Shown: positions 34,101 to 45,800 of the stretch, piece after piece
How the letters are laid out: each line of letters opens with the position of its first letter
Position numbering within the stretch: the first letter of the stretch is position 1
Assembly (NCBI GenBank): GCA_031841125.1
Contig: CM063107.1
Coordinates: 44,095,497 to 44,159,496, forward strand
Length of the DNA: 64,000 nt
Origin: Acanthococcus lagerstroemiae
Taxonomy: Eukaryota; Arthropoda; Insecta; Hemiptera; Eriococcidae
Reading direction: 5' to 3'
Position numbers and translations under genes: made by a program
The notes under the pieces: model-generated
Database searches by the model: none
Seen by the model: the letters and a program-made list of their open reading frames with translations, nothing else
What the model was told of the DNA's origin: nothing

Positions 34101-37100
34101 AAAAAATCTTCAGAGACAAAAAAAATCTATTTTTTACGCAATAAATTTTTGAATTATATTATTCAGTGCCCACCCGTCCCTCCCACCAAAGTCTGGAGGG
34201 TTGGAAAGATGAAGAAAAGGATTCCAGAAATGAAATCAGCAACCCACAAAATACTTTTTTTAATATAAAAAAAGTAAGAAAATTGAAGTACCTTAATCAT
34301 ACATTCGTCCTCTGTGGAACCTGAAGGGCTGAGGAGAAGGAAGAAAAAACAGAAACGGATTCAGGTACTCAGAAAACCCAATTGGCAACGCAATTCGGAA
34401 ATTTGAGTAATTGAAGATCAGCTTCCTGTAGGAGGGTCTCAAGGGTGGATGGGAATGGGAAATGACCCTTGAAACGGACCCAGCGACTTAAAAAATCATA
34501 TTGTAGTGATATAAAAAACTTGAAAATCGGGGAAATCAAATAATTAAAGACCCCCTCCCCCTGGACCCTCAAGAGTTGAGAGGGGAAAAGAAAGAATTTC
34601 TGAAATGGACTACCCCTTCCCCAAAAAAAACAATTTTTAAAAGAAAATCGCTTTTATGCTCATATTTATGGGGAGCCCCCCCCCCCTATGAATAAAACTC
34701 AAATTTCAAATAATTTCCAAATCGTCCGCGGCGCGTTTGACACCTCGAATGTGCAAAATACATCTTTTACTCATCACTTACACATACGAGGTATTTGGAG
34801 CCAGGTTTAGAAACCCATGTGCATAGGAAGGTGTTATACAGCGTCCTCTAGCGGACAACATTGTAACTAAGCACATAGGAGGAATTTTATTCGACGCGCC
34901 CGTCGGAGACCAGTCCAACAAGACCAATAAGTGGTTTTGGCCACAAATGTCACATGAGGGGTCAAACGCGCCACCGACGATATGAATTTCTCCCCCATTG
35001 CAGCATTGGTCAACCTTTCTTGATTTTGCTCAAACTTTGCCGATTTTTAGCATTTAACATGCTTTTATGACTGGGTATACGTGAACGAAAACCGTAACGA
35101 AAACCCATAACGCTCCTCCCACACGAATTCAGTGGTTTTAGCATTTTATATGCTTTTACATACTACTGAGCATACTTGAGCATACCCATAACGAAAAACC
35201 TAATGCTCCCCCGACACGAATTCAGTGGTTGACATTTGTAACCTGCAGCGGTGTTGTTGCTGCGCGACTACAGTCTACAGCCGTGTTGTTGATTAAAATT
35301 TTCATGCCCCCGACACGAAGCTAGTCCATATGATTTAGCTCTTCATTAGGGTACGAAAGCATAAATATAAAATGTTACACTACGTATCTCTGTATGAGAC
35401 ACGTATTTTTGGGTAGTTGACTGACTGATTAACCGATTGGCCTGACTGACTGACCTATTTTTCTTATTTTTTTTTAATACATGGAACCGATCTAGAGGGT
35501 GGCCCATTAGGGTTTTAGAAGCCGAAAATAAAGGCCACCCTAGTATACATATCTTCATACATGTTTATCCCGATCTTAAAGTTCTTTCCATGCAGATGCG
35601 GGCAGCAGTAAAAAGAGGCTAGGTTTTTCACAAAATGACTACTCTTAACAGGTTTTAAAATGTTTCAACAGAATCCTAACTAATTAAAGAAAAATAAGCA
35701 CACAGACGAACAGGTAAACTGACAGTCAAACTATGTTACGCATTTACAATACAATCGGGATGCGAAATGGCCACAAGGCGAAGTCCCGTACTCCAGATTC
35801 AAATTCTCGAATTTTAATTTTACAGCCATATAATGTGGTCCCGTCAATTTCAAGAACAAGCCGACTCTTTCAATAATATTGTTGTATTCGTAGGAAGCAC
35901 TATCTACCGCTAACGTCTGTTACCCCGGCGGAAAATTTTGGTCAATCTGTAAATCCGGTGACGAGAGCTGACAATAAGTAAAAATAATTACCGTTTTTAA
36001 ATTTGTACTCACCTTTCTTTTGCCTGCCTTGGCGGGTTTAAATATTAGCTTTTGCTGCTCCCACGGCATGGCCGAGTAACAAGGCAATACCTCTAACTCT
36101 GGATACAGTGAATTTCGATAATCATGCAACATATCAGCGAGATCTTCGATATCCTTTTCACCTGGAACAAATGCGAGTAACATCGTCATACATTGTTTTC
36201 CTCGGCTCACTAATAACAGGCGCATAGTTTGTGTAAGCAAAGATAAAAGAATGTAATAAATAAGTCGTTTCTAAACATAAAGTTTCCTCACTCATTGACA
36301 AAAACAGATATTTGTACAATGTGCTTGACAGTGTTATTCAAACCTGTCATAAAAATCAGTATGTCTCCGTTTCGAGATTCGCGTTCGTTGATTCTTTGAA
36401 TGACTCGGTATGCTTTGTCCCCATAGTCCAACGGGTAACTCGGTTCGTAGATTACATCCACAGGGAACATACGCCCGGATATGCGAAAAACAGGTGCATC
36501 GAAGAAATACGATGCAAACTTCTTCGCATCCAGTGTGGCCGACGATATTATCAACTTCAAATCGTTACGTTTTTTTAGTACCCATTTCAGTACAGCTAAA
36601 CAGAAAAGTCACAAGGGGAATAAGTTTTAGTTGACTGTATGTCCAGCAGCTCGAAATTGTGAATGGATTAATTCTTCCTGAAAAAGAATATAACAAATAG
36701 TTAACAATACCTAGTAGGACATCGGTGTCGATCGTCCTTTCGTGAGATTCATCGAGAATGATCGCTGAATAAGACGTCAGCATGCGATCATAGGTACATT
36801 CTCTTAGTAAAATACCATCTGTCATATACCTGAAACCCAGGAAACAAGTTCAGAGACTTGTTTACAAATAGAAAAACAACATAAAATTTTCACTCGAAGA
36901 TGACAAAATAATACTGACTGTATTTTCGTTTTTTCATTCGTGCAGTCTTCAAATCGAATTGTATAACCGACTTCGTCTCCCATCTTGCAGCCCTGTTCAC
37001 GAGCCACTCTTTTGGCAACAGCTTTAGCTGCCATCCTTCTCAACTGGGTGCAACCAATGCGTCCGGTTATACCCACACCGGCTTCTAGCAGATACTGCGG

Positions 37101-37488
37101 AATCTGTGTGGTTTTGCCAGAACCAGTTTCTCCAATGACAATCAACACTTGATTATCATGTATCGCCTGAAATGAAACGTTATTTTCAGGTAAACCTACA
37201 AATAATTGAGGCATTCGCACTTCGAATTTAATTATCATAATTTATTCATACTTGAATAAGCTCATCTTTTTTCTGAAAGATGGGCAATTTCTTTCTTTCT
37301 TTTTCGACAGCTGGGTCGATTCTTTTTTTACTTTTTTCGGCGGCATCTGCATACGCCTGCAGTTTGCGGGCAGTGTTTTCACTGAAGTCCGCACTTGTTT
37401 TTAAGTCGTTAGACGGTTTAAAGCCGCTAGTGTTATTCAACCGCGACAGCTGCTGTATCAAATCGGTTATACTCGATGGCTCCTCCAT
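28163..37488 (-). CDS. DEAH-family RNA helicase, DHX8/Prp22-like, with a DESH box
   Basis: Twelve exons (complement 37488-37252, 37166-36919, 36829-36711, 36595-36344, 36161-36013, 29989-29849, 29775-29638, 29553-29398, 29313-29192, 28830-28627, 28550-28368 and 28286-28163) join in frame to 690 residues. Motif I is GETGSGKT (about 91-98); III is SSATLDA; V is [16 protein letters not shown] is QRAGRAGR. The ratchet/OB part has [56 protein letters not shown] and [17 protein letters not shown], closest to DHX8. Motif II reads DESH (188-191) instead of DEAH, and motif Ia reads CTQLRRMAA where the family has TQPRR. The N-terminus is only about 80 residues, without the S1 domain of true DHX8, so it is likely a diverged paralogue. 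A 6-kb intron (29990-36012) is packed with repeats. Confidence 0.9.
30640..32200 (+). mobile_element. RTE-like LINE fragment split by inserted elements
   Basis: Plus-strand frames at 30700-31130 read [30 protein letters not shown], then [10 protein letters not shown], the usual order at the C-terminal side of RTE-type reverse transcriptases. The continuation ('[11 protein letters not shown]', '[19 protein letters not shown]') is found only after about 880 bp, at 32006-32160, followed by an AATAAAGAAAATAAA tail. Many stops and shifts are present, so it is inactive. Confidence 0.7.
31124..32003. mobile_element. Nested non-autonomous elements with CAGGGTGTCTA ends
   Basis: The block interrupting the RTE-like fragment begins with CAGGGTGTCTACAG and ends near CTGTCGACACCCTA. 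A second pair lies inside it: CAGGGTGTCTAAGAAATC at about 31262 and GTTAGACACCCTG ending at about 31849. Subterminal TTGACTTTATTTGACTT motifs recur. This fits one miniature element inserted in a relative. Duplicated target sites are not clear. Confidence 0.5.
32240..32760. repeat. Minisatellite, four units of about 130 bp
   Basis: Landmark CTGAATCCGTTTCT-type sequences occur at 32258, 32388, 32521 and 32654, each followed by a CTTTCC/CTCTCCC tract, a 'CTCTxxxGxTCCxxGGGGxTAA' block and AATTACTC. Units are diverged. The array lies in the large helicase intron. Confidence 0.7.
33420..33565. repeat. Inverted partner of the repeat at 37630-37760
   Basis: The stretch ending ...CCCTTGTCTGTATTTATCCAG, GACCTGTGACCGGCAAACATG is the reverse complement, with mismatches, of 37630-37760. 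The two copies lie on either side of most of the helicase gene. Confidence 0.6.
34180..34640. repeat. Same minisatellite as 32240-32760, opposite orientation
   Basis: The reverse-complement landmarks (AGAAACGGATTCAG, GAAACGGACCCAG and relatives) occur at about 34226, 34351, 34471 and 34602, a spacing of about 125 bp. Together with the first cluster this makes an inverted pair separated by about 1.4 kb. Confidence 0.65.
34641..36012. other. Intron remainder with dispersed repeats
   Basis: No exon was recognised. CACACGAATTCAGTGGTTTTAGCATTT and a relative ending CCGACACGAATTCAGTGG at 35130-35240 form a local duplicate and match the motif near 26105. The tetranucleotide-like GACTGACTGA run at 35420-35455 is a short simple repeat. 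Confidence 0.4.
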
Positions 37489-37629
37489 CTTGTCTGAAAA
37501 GAAAAGAGCGAAGAAAAGATAAATCAACTGATAAGTATTTATATCACATGTAATCATCAAAATGACAGGGGCTGGGAATTTTTTAAATAAAAATTTGACA
37601 AGGAAAGAAAAACCCACCAATTTATTAAG

Positions 37630-37760
37630 TCACACATGTTTGCCGGTCACAGTTCCAGAATAAATATAGACAAGGGTTAGAAAAAGAATTTTCTTTTTCT
37701 AATTCCCACAAATATATTAACAATCATGATCTCCCAACTTCCACCAAACTCATGATAATC
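37630..37760. repeat. Inverted partner of the repeat at 33420-33565
   Basis: The sequence CACATGTTTGCCGGTCACAG followed by ATAAATATAGACAAGGGTTAG matches the earlier copy in reverse complement. It lies between the helicase start and the repeat-protein gene, so it may fall in the helicase promoter region. Confidence 0.6.
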
Positions 37761-37828
37761 TGGGTAGGATTTATCAGAGTACACGAGGAGGCTAGAGTTC
37801 TCAGCGGTATAAATTGTTACCACACAAA

Positions 37829-38751
37829 TTAAATGGCTGTTTCTGAATCGGTTCGATTGTAAAATATATCACAAATTAACGAATATGGGCGAGAATCGTA
37901 TGCAACTTTCGATTGAAGTTTTGTACCTTGATGCACTATCGTTTGGCATTCGACAGGTTTTTCGTTTTTCTGAGTAACGGATTTTTCTTCGTTCTTAACA
38001 ACTCCTCGGAGTGGGCCACGATTTTGATTTCGATATCTTCCCTCCGCAATATAGCTGTTTTCTCGTCTAGCATAATATGGTACGTCCGGATCACATGCTA
38101 GGCTCTCGAGGAAATCATTGTATTTATCCTGTTCTTCTCTATCACTAGGATCATATGCTAGGCTTCCGAGGAAATCTTCGTATTTATCCTGTTCTTCTCT
38201 ATCACTAGGATCATATGCTAGGCTTCCGAGGAAATCTTCGTATTTATCCTGTTCTTCTCTATCACTAGGATCATATGCTAGGCTTCCGAGGAATTCATTG
38301 TATTGATCCTCTTCAAATAGCTTGTCGTAGTACGACATTGCTAATTTCCTCAGGTTCGTTTCGTTAAATTTGTGAGTTAATTCTTCGTTGTCTTCGTCTT
38401 TCAAGCTACTACTAACAAACTAATTTCATTTGTAGTTTACACAGCGTACCTGATGGGAAGAGAGCCTATAAATACAGGAACTGGAAGATTAACACTGTTC
38501 AACTGATATATGGGGTCTTGTCAACAACTTGAAACCGAATTTCGCAAAATATAATCCTTTCAGATAACAACTACCACCAATTGCTAACAAACACGGCGAG
38601 ATTCAAATAAAGACCACAATGATTTAAACAATAATTATGAAACATTACATCATTCAAATATATGAAAGCTCACTAACCTGGAGGATATAAGCGAATAAGC
38701 CAGATTGTGGGAATCTGAAGCTGAAGCAGCCGGATAATCTCGGATAATCAT
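37829..38751 (-). CDS. Small protein with 20-residue tandem repeats
   Basis: The main exon (complement 37829-38405) is 191 codons long and contains four tandem copies of a unit like YEDFLGSLAYDPSDREEQDK. An upstream exon 38678-38751 (first in-frame ATG at 38751) joins in frame to give 216 residues, starting MIIRDYPAASASDS. Upstream of that ATG the same frame is strongly hydrophobic (VVPCLLLLLVNVIFMII), like the core of a signal peptide whose start codon would have to lie in an unseen earlier exon. After the repeats comes a basic/polar tail. No known domain. A secreted, fast-evolving protein is possible but unproven. Two DNA units are identical, indicating recent duplication. Confidence 0.6.
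38090..38310. repeat. 60-bp coding tandem repeat
   Basis: The period is exactly 60 bp. Units at 38161-38220 and 38221-38280 are identical, 38101-38160 differs at a few bases, and a fourth, diverged unit follows at 38281. The length is a multiple of three, so copy-number change would keep the reading frame. Confidence 0.95.
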
Positions 38752-38944
38752 AAATATGACATTAACCAATAACAACAGGAGACAGGGAACCACCGATACG
38801 AAGAATGACGTGTGCTCAGTTGATAAGCTGATGAGTGATGACCAAAACGACCAAAACGTGCCAAAACCAAACAAAACCAAAACTGAAACGCCCTTCACTG
38901 AGACAGATTTGTCAAGCTGGAGGACAGAAGTGGAGGACTAGACT

Positions 38945-39126
38945 AGTGAAAAGGACTCAAGCGACATTTGTTGACAAAATAAGTTACTTCATTATTAGTA
39001 TGGTTGAAAAGAGCGTAGAATATAATTTTTCAAGATTAGGCATTAGGCCCGATACGAACGGCTTTCAATGTTGCGTTTCCTTAAACAACAGATTATGTCG
39101 CTTGAGTGTTTTTTGCTCAGCGTCCA
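38945..39126. mobile_element. Miniature inverted-repeat element, family copy 2
   Basis: It begins AAAAGGACTCAAGCGACATT and ends TATGTCGCTTGAGTGTTTTT, in the same arrangement as copy 1 at 1675-1922 but shorter and more diverged inside. It lies upstream of the repeat-protein gene. Confidence 0.6.
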
Positions 39127-40306
39127 AATAATTATACCCTTCGGTAGGATCGCTAATGTCGACTTTGTTTATCTTCATTTTTTTTGTCGAAAATAAAATA
39201 AAGCAGAAAAGCTTCTTTCTGAGACGGTTGCCTACCTGCCCGCCTGACTTCTTATCAACTTGTAGGCAGTTTAATATTGGCTCTTATGGAGAAAAAACAA
39301 AAACCGCTATTTTCTCAGAAAATATAGAGTTTTACAGGAAATAAAGAGGGAACAAACAACAAAGTAGAAGCCCTTGTCATTTCCATCCGCTGACTCCTAT
39401 TTCATATCTTCTGGTTGATTTTTTTTTCTCTCCCATAACGTTCAGGGTTCAATTTTATCAATTTTTTAGGCAAATTACGGCAAACAATAGGCAACCGCCT
39501 TAGAAGGAAAGGCCTTATAGTAGGCCCAGGCAGAGATGCAGAAGCCGAACGATGCAGCTTGCGTTTCCAGCTTCTAGCCCCCAAATATCATCTAGCTTCT
39601 CGCTTCTAGCTTGATAGCTTCCACCCTTCCACCTCAGTATAATGAGCTTATATTAAGCTCTTAACTTCTTATCTTTTTTTTCGGCTTCTGGCTTCTATAG
39701 CTTCCAACTTCTTTTACTTATTTTCATTTTTCACCTAGGGTTCTTATAATTAGAGAAGGTTCCTTTTAGAAAATGAGGGAAAATAAAGTGAAGTGAAGTA
39801 GAGTAAAGCTGTACATTAGTTTTCTTTTTTGGGCTTTCGACTTTGAGTGAAAAAATCTTTGAGAAGAATATTGTAAGAGGTCCACTGGAAGCTAAAAAAT
39901 TTCGGCTTCCAGTTTTTAACTTATTTAGCTCCCAATTCTTGCTTCTAAAAATTGTCCTAAAATTGCAAAAACTTTCGGCTTCTAACTTCCAGTTACTATG
40001 GCTTCTCCGCATCCCTAGGCCCAGGGCTTGTCAAAAATCGATAATTTTCATTATGGATTATAATCGATTCTGAGTCAGTCGTTAACGAATAAAATCAATA
40101 ATAATTATTCGTTTTTCCAAATTTTTGGTTGCATTGGACGAATGTTTTGCTTCTTTTTGCTGTCAATTAGAATCAAAATTTTAATTTTAATATTTATGGT
40201 GTTACTTTCTCTCGATAAACAAGTTCCAATCAAACAATGGTGAAAGAAACTATTTCAGAAATGAGAAGAACAACTAGCAACGAAAACCAGTCAGCTCTAC
40301 TAATGA
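39127..40306. other. Intergenic, low-complexity GCTTCTAGCTTC-rich stretch
   Basis: 39540-39720 is rich in CTAGCTTC/GCTTCTAG words, and 39890-40010 repeats CGGCTTCCAG-type words on both strands. No gene was recognised. Confidence 0.45.
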
Positions 40307-40564
40307 ATGGGGGAAAAAAAATGTTATAAACAAAAAACAACGCGAGAATCACTTACATCGAGCGAGGTACTAGATTTTCTAGAATTAAGTGAAAAAGAAC
40401 AGGAAATATTTTTCACTGAAACATATCAGCTGACGCAAGATTTAGCTGAGATGGATGAACAGGGTGAAATCAATATGAAATACGTTAGAGGGATGCCAAA
40501 TGTGGTTCATTTCAAAATACAATCACGTTACAGAAATAGCAAAACATACCTGATGGAAGAATAA
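40307..40564 (+). CDS. Hypothetical 85-residue ORF
   Basis: An open frame with a charged, protein-like composition (SSEVLDFLELSEKEQEIFF, then LAEMDEQGEINMKYVRG). It could be one exon of a domesticated or decayed transposon protein. No family is recognised. A hAT-like element begins nine bases after its stop. Confidence 0.25.
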   Translation: MGEKKCYKQKTTRESLTSSEVLDFLELSEKEQEIFFTETYQLTQDLAEMDEQGEINMKYVRGMPNVVHFKIQSRYRNSKTYLMEE

Positions 40565-40572
40565 TCTCCGCT

Positions 40573-40829
40573 CAGGGTGATAGAAAACATGTTTTTCGGG
40601 GAGGAGGGGGGGGGCAAAATTGTTAAATTCCCAACTGACTCAACTTTTAGAATTCTGAAGTAGGTATCAACATTTTTTGTATTGGTTAACAAATGGGGGG
40701 GAGGAAACTTGAATTTATTTTGACTTGTTGGATTTACCAATTTTTGATCCATCTACTAAAATTTCCCAACTTCGGCAAAGGCTAGGGGCAAGCTGCCCCC
40801 TCCCCTATGCCCCCTTAGTTTCGTCCCTG
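40573..40829. mobile_element. Probable hAT-like element
   Basis: It starts with CAGGG and ends CCCTG, and the flanking octamers TCTCCGCT and TCTTCGCC match at 6 of 8. The interior holds GGGGAGGAGGGG tracts and a CCCAACTGACTCAACT segment shared with the repeat array at 54898-55215. Confidence 0.4.
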
Positions 40830-42803
40830 TCTTCGCCAGCCGTAGGGACTGCTGCGACTGTGCCAGCGAACTACGAACAGTTGGTTGCTGCTCGTATGTG
40901 ACAGCTGCTGTATACCATTCATCTCACGGCAGAATCTAGAGAAAACTGAACAGCCAGCAAAAATTTTAAGCGACATATTTGTAAAAGAGCAAATTGAAAC
41001 TGTAATTATTAATGAAGACAGTGGAGAAAATTAGAGCATCCAAATCATGTTACTTTTTGCCAGTAAGTAATTATACTTTTCAAACAGGTTTTTTTTTTGT
41101 ATTTAATTTGTGTCTTATTTTTATTGATTATTTTAAAAGTGATAACTTAAACTTCCGTTTTGCGTACATAAACCTCTGTTGACTTAGAATATTTTTGAAT
41201 GATTTTTTTTTTTCATTTCCTAAAAATACAATTTTGTTTATCAGTGCGTATGTTCATGTCAATTTCTTTTATTCATCATGAATCAAATCTATGTGTTCAA
41301 TGTGTCGTATTTGTATCCTATCTATTCGTTGAAACTTATAGGTAGGTACTTGAAACAAATAAAAGGCCAACAGCACTGCTTATTCCAATGTTATTCAAAG
41401 TCTTTTAACGTGAATTTTATTTTATTTTTTTAAATTTCATTTCTGTCATTCATCTACCTAAAATCAATATAGTAAAATAAAAGCGGGGATAGTTGAAAAT
41501 ATTAGAGGGAGGTTACCCTTCATATAGCTCTTACTTCCTTGACTGCTGAAAGGGAGGAAAGTCCGATGCTAGCGCACCATCGCTCTGAGAAGTCCGAATT
41601 AGAGAACTAACACGACGAGAAAACTTTGCCCCTTGATCCAGCGTTTTCCTTTCTTTTTCACTTAAAGACACACAGTTAATTACGCGTCCAACGTTTTCAT
41701 TACTTCTTTACGTAAATCCGTTAATCAGTGTAGCCACTCGCTAATAATAATAACCAATGCTGCCATAAAACGAACTTGAAATGCTTTTTGTAAGTCTGTT
41801 CAGGCGTACACCAGGCGTAGACCTTGGAGTTAATTCCCAATTCCCATCTTCCCAATCTTCAAAATCTTTCAAAAATCACGATTTGAAAGTCAAAATCATT
41901 TTTTCAAACATGATCAAAAATCAAGATGACATGATTTTTGGGATTTTAAAAGACCAAAAAAAAAAAAAAATGAAAAATATGATTTAAATTTTAAAAACAA
42001 ATTAATTTTCATAATCATGATTTTAAAATCAATAATGAAATGATTTAAAACCAATTTATTGATTATAATGATTTTTTTGATTTTTTTTTATTTTGCCTAT
42101 CTCTGACTTTTTTTAAATGTACCTAAGTACCTATCTACTCTTACTTATTCAAACCACTGAATCACTTAGAACAAATAAATCTGTCACTTTTTGACACAAC
42201 ATTACGAGTATAATCGAAGGTGGTACAGAATTTTGATAAGAAGTCGGGTTACCGAATCCACATCGACTTTTGGATCGAATTCTACTTTTCAAAGTGGGTG
42301 CACAATCGACTTCAATGTAGAATTCCATCCAAAATATGATGTCGATGTTGTAAATCGACTTTGATGCCGAACTCTGTATCAGACTCAACTATCATGTTTT
42401 GTCAGAAAAGTAACAGATTTTGATGTTGACGAGAGTCGATTTTTCTTTTAAACGACTGTGCTTCAAGGGATGCTGCATAGAATATTGTGTCTTTGGATAG
42501 AATATACTCTGAATTACATTCCCATTGCGGACCCCTTCGCATATATTCAAATCTCATTGAAGATTGCAGATTGGTGAACAATCCCATTCCGGCTTTATGC
42601 TTCCCATTTGTCCCTTTCATAAACATTAATGGGCTCATTTCATGAACTTTTGATCTGAGAGTGTTCAAATTTATAATTAGTGAAATTTGAAAATACAAAA
42701 TAATTTCTTTCGAATGAAAGTTACAAAGGATTATAAATCACTTTGCAATAATTACACGTAGCTACGAATTTTTCATAACTAAAAGATAAATCATCTGTAC
42801 GTT
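40830..42803. other. Intergenic, no gene seen
   Basis: AT-rich. 41860-42110 is rich in A/T runs and AAAATCATGATTTTA-like palindromic words. No exon or RNA gene was recognised. Confidence 0.4.
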
Positions 42804-45800
42804 CTAATTCAACAATTTTCTCAGTTCTTCTGCCTTATTTTGAATAATGACTTCAATCTTTTCTAAACTTGTTTTCAGCATTTTCAATTTTTCGGAAGGG
42901 TGTTTCTGAAAGTTAACGTATATGTTTTATAATGTAAATATGATACAAGGTAATATAGGTAAGATATTTGTAGAGGAGCATTACGCGTATACCAAACTAA
43001 ATTCTCCCCCCCCCATCCTAATGCAGGCCCAATCAGGGTTAATTCCAGGGTAGGGAATGCGGTGTCCCGGAGCCAATTTGGCGTGCGTGCACCGCCATAC
43101 GCCCCACCATCATCGGATATACCAAACTAAAATGTGCTTGCAAAAGTATGTCTTCTTGCTTTGAGATTCCCAAAGACTAAGCAGGTTCATTTTTTCTTTT
43201 ACTTTTTAAAACACACGTCATATGACCTCTTCACGACTTATTATTCATGATTTATATCCTTTCAATGTAGGTATAATCTCTTACCTGTATATGCAGCAAT
43301 AAATCTTGCTGATCTATGTCTGAATTCGTTGTTAACAGTTCCTCAATTGATTTTTTTAGTGTTGCGATTTGAAGTTTCAATGCTTCTTTTTCTTTTTCCA
43401 TTTTAATCGTAGAGAAATATTCATCTGAAATTGAATTATTTTAACATAAATTAATGAAGGGCCAAGAGGTGCACAATAAAGAGGATTATGCAAGCAGATA
43501 AGTAAATCTACATGATACATATCTGGCTTACCGTGCCTATAGTAAATGTTAATAATTTATAGTTTCTTTATTCCACAACATACATAATAATGAATAGTAC
43601 ATAGATACTGCCTACTTTTGAATGTAAATAATAATGGCACATATACCTACTTATAGTAAATAAAAATAAAAATACTGATCATTAAACAGAAGTTAGGACA
43701 AGGCACACAGGAACAACTATTGGTGGGTATACCTATATATACCCGCCTGACAATTGCCGACAGAAATCCGACAGTGTCAGAACTGCCAATTCTGACATTA
43801 AAAACGACACAAATGACAATTGCTTTAGCCAATCAAAACGCTGCGATGCAATTTCTGACACAAAAATGGTTCTAAACCGACAAAATACTGGCAAAGTAGG
43901 CGGGGCATGCTTCCTTTGTCAGAAATTTGACGGTCCGACAGTGTCATTATTGTCGGCCGACAGAAATTTTGTCAGACGGGTACCTATAAACATATGTATA
44001 CTAGGAAAGTAAACTGTGAGCTTGAAATGTTTTTCATCATCATATTATACAGAAAAGTTGCCATAAAAATATACTCACGAACGTTCAAGAAGTTCGGGAT
44101 GTCTCCATTATAATTCACCATGACGTTTTCATAAAATTGACGGTTAAGCTTTTCATTCTCCAACTTTAGATTTGCAACTTTTGTCTCGTATTGTATTTGT
44201 TCAAATTCAAGTCTGGTTTTCTGGAAATAAGAGGTATCTATACATATATTGTTGCTCTTTGTACGCCATGCATAAAATGACACAGAACTTTTTGTAAAAA
44301 GTTATTTGATTTTCAACACGCATAGTCTTCTCAAAAGGCATGGGTGGGGTATTCTGCTATGCATAAAATTATGTTAAAAATCGTTGATAAATTTTTAAAT
44401 AATTAAACAAACATGTATCTACCATGATATACTCGTATTTTTGTAAATCGATGTACTCCAACATTCTTAGCAGTTTACAAAATAAAATACCACTGTAGGT
44501 AAGTACAGTCTTATTTTATTTCACATGTGACTTTTTGTTCTATCAGTAAGTATTAAAATAGCCTTTTTCATCTCCTCTTTTTTTTGTTGGTAAAAGTGCT
44601 GTCACATACCTACATAAGAGGAGAGTTATCTGTCAAAAGGGCAGCTTCCATCAAACAGGGGCTTTTTTTGCGGAGATGCTGATCTTCGAATTTTCCGTGT
44701 CGTACTCTATTAGGAACTATACAATATGTTATTCAGTGAAATTGGCACTGATAAATGATTACAAATGCATTGTTTTAAAGCTAGGTTGACACGATCGGAT
44801 AGTTTGCTGCCAGCAGATAGCGAACTATATACACCACTCGCCGGATAGCACGCTATTTATCTATCCGCTTGCTCCATTCCTGAACTATCCTATAGAAATC
44901 TAGCATCGCGTCAGCTTCTAGCTTAACATCAATTCTATGCTGAGATGTGTACAAACTTATCATATACAATCAATGAAACTATAAGCATGTAAGCATACAT
45001 TACATTATATTGTAGAGTGGAAAGCGAGTGGTAACTCCGTCCATAATACTACACCTCAGAAATCACACATTTTGGTTGCCTTATTAGCATATGGAGAGTC
45101 ATCTTCACTACTACATTAGCTTCAATCACGAGAATTTACAATAACTCATCATACAGCGCGTTAGGAATTCTGTATTTTGTTTCATAAATTGTATAAATGT
45201 ATGAAAGCAAGCAAAGGAAAAGAGTAGGTAATGCATAAAATTCACCGATGTTATCATATACGGGAAAACAGCTGCTGATAAACCACAACATATGTCCCAC
45301 TAGGTTATAATAATGTTCCCATTGCCCTAAAGAGGTCCCCTGACATTATCCTTTTCTTCCTTCATTCGTCCACGTTCGTTTTAGAACAAACTCCTATAAA
45401 CAATTAATTAGCCATTTCTATCAATTCAATCACAGTGAACACTTTTTATAATAACATACTTATTTTTCAATTAAATAAATCTGAAAGGATGAGTATTTCA
45501 GCTTGAAAACTGTAAAGTTGTTTTTCTCAACATCATCATTGCTGACAAAGGGCACTTTTGACAGATAACTCCCCATATATAAGTATATAGGTAATATATA
45601 GATTAACGAAATCTTACTTCGCATTCAGCTTTCAGCGAATCTTCACGTTGACGTAGTTCACGTATCATTTTAGTGAGTTCCATTTCTTTCAATCGCAAAT
45701 TCTGTAACTCAATATTCTGCTCGTTGCATTTCATTTTCGTAGCTGTAACAAGAAGAAATGAAGATACAACAGAAATTTCATAAATCAAAAGTTGTCAAAT

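Noticed and set aside
38118..38306. Plus-strand repeat protein (SCSSLSLGSYARLPRK units)
   Set aside because: Antisense reading of the 60-bp coding repeats; the minus frame is longer, more hydrophilic and joins an upstream exon in phase.
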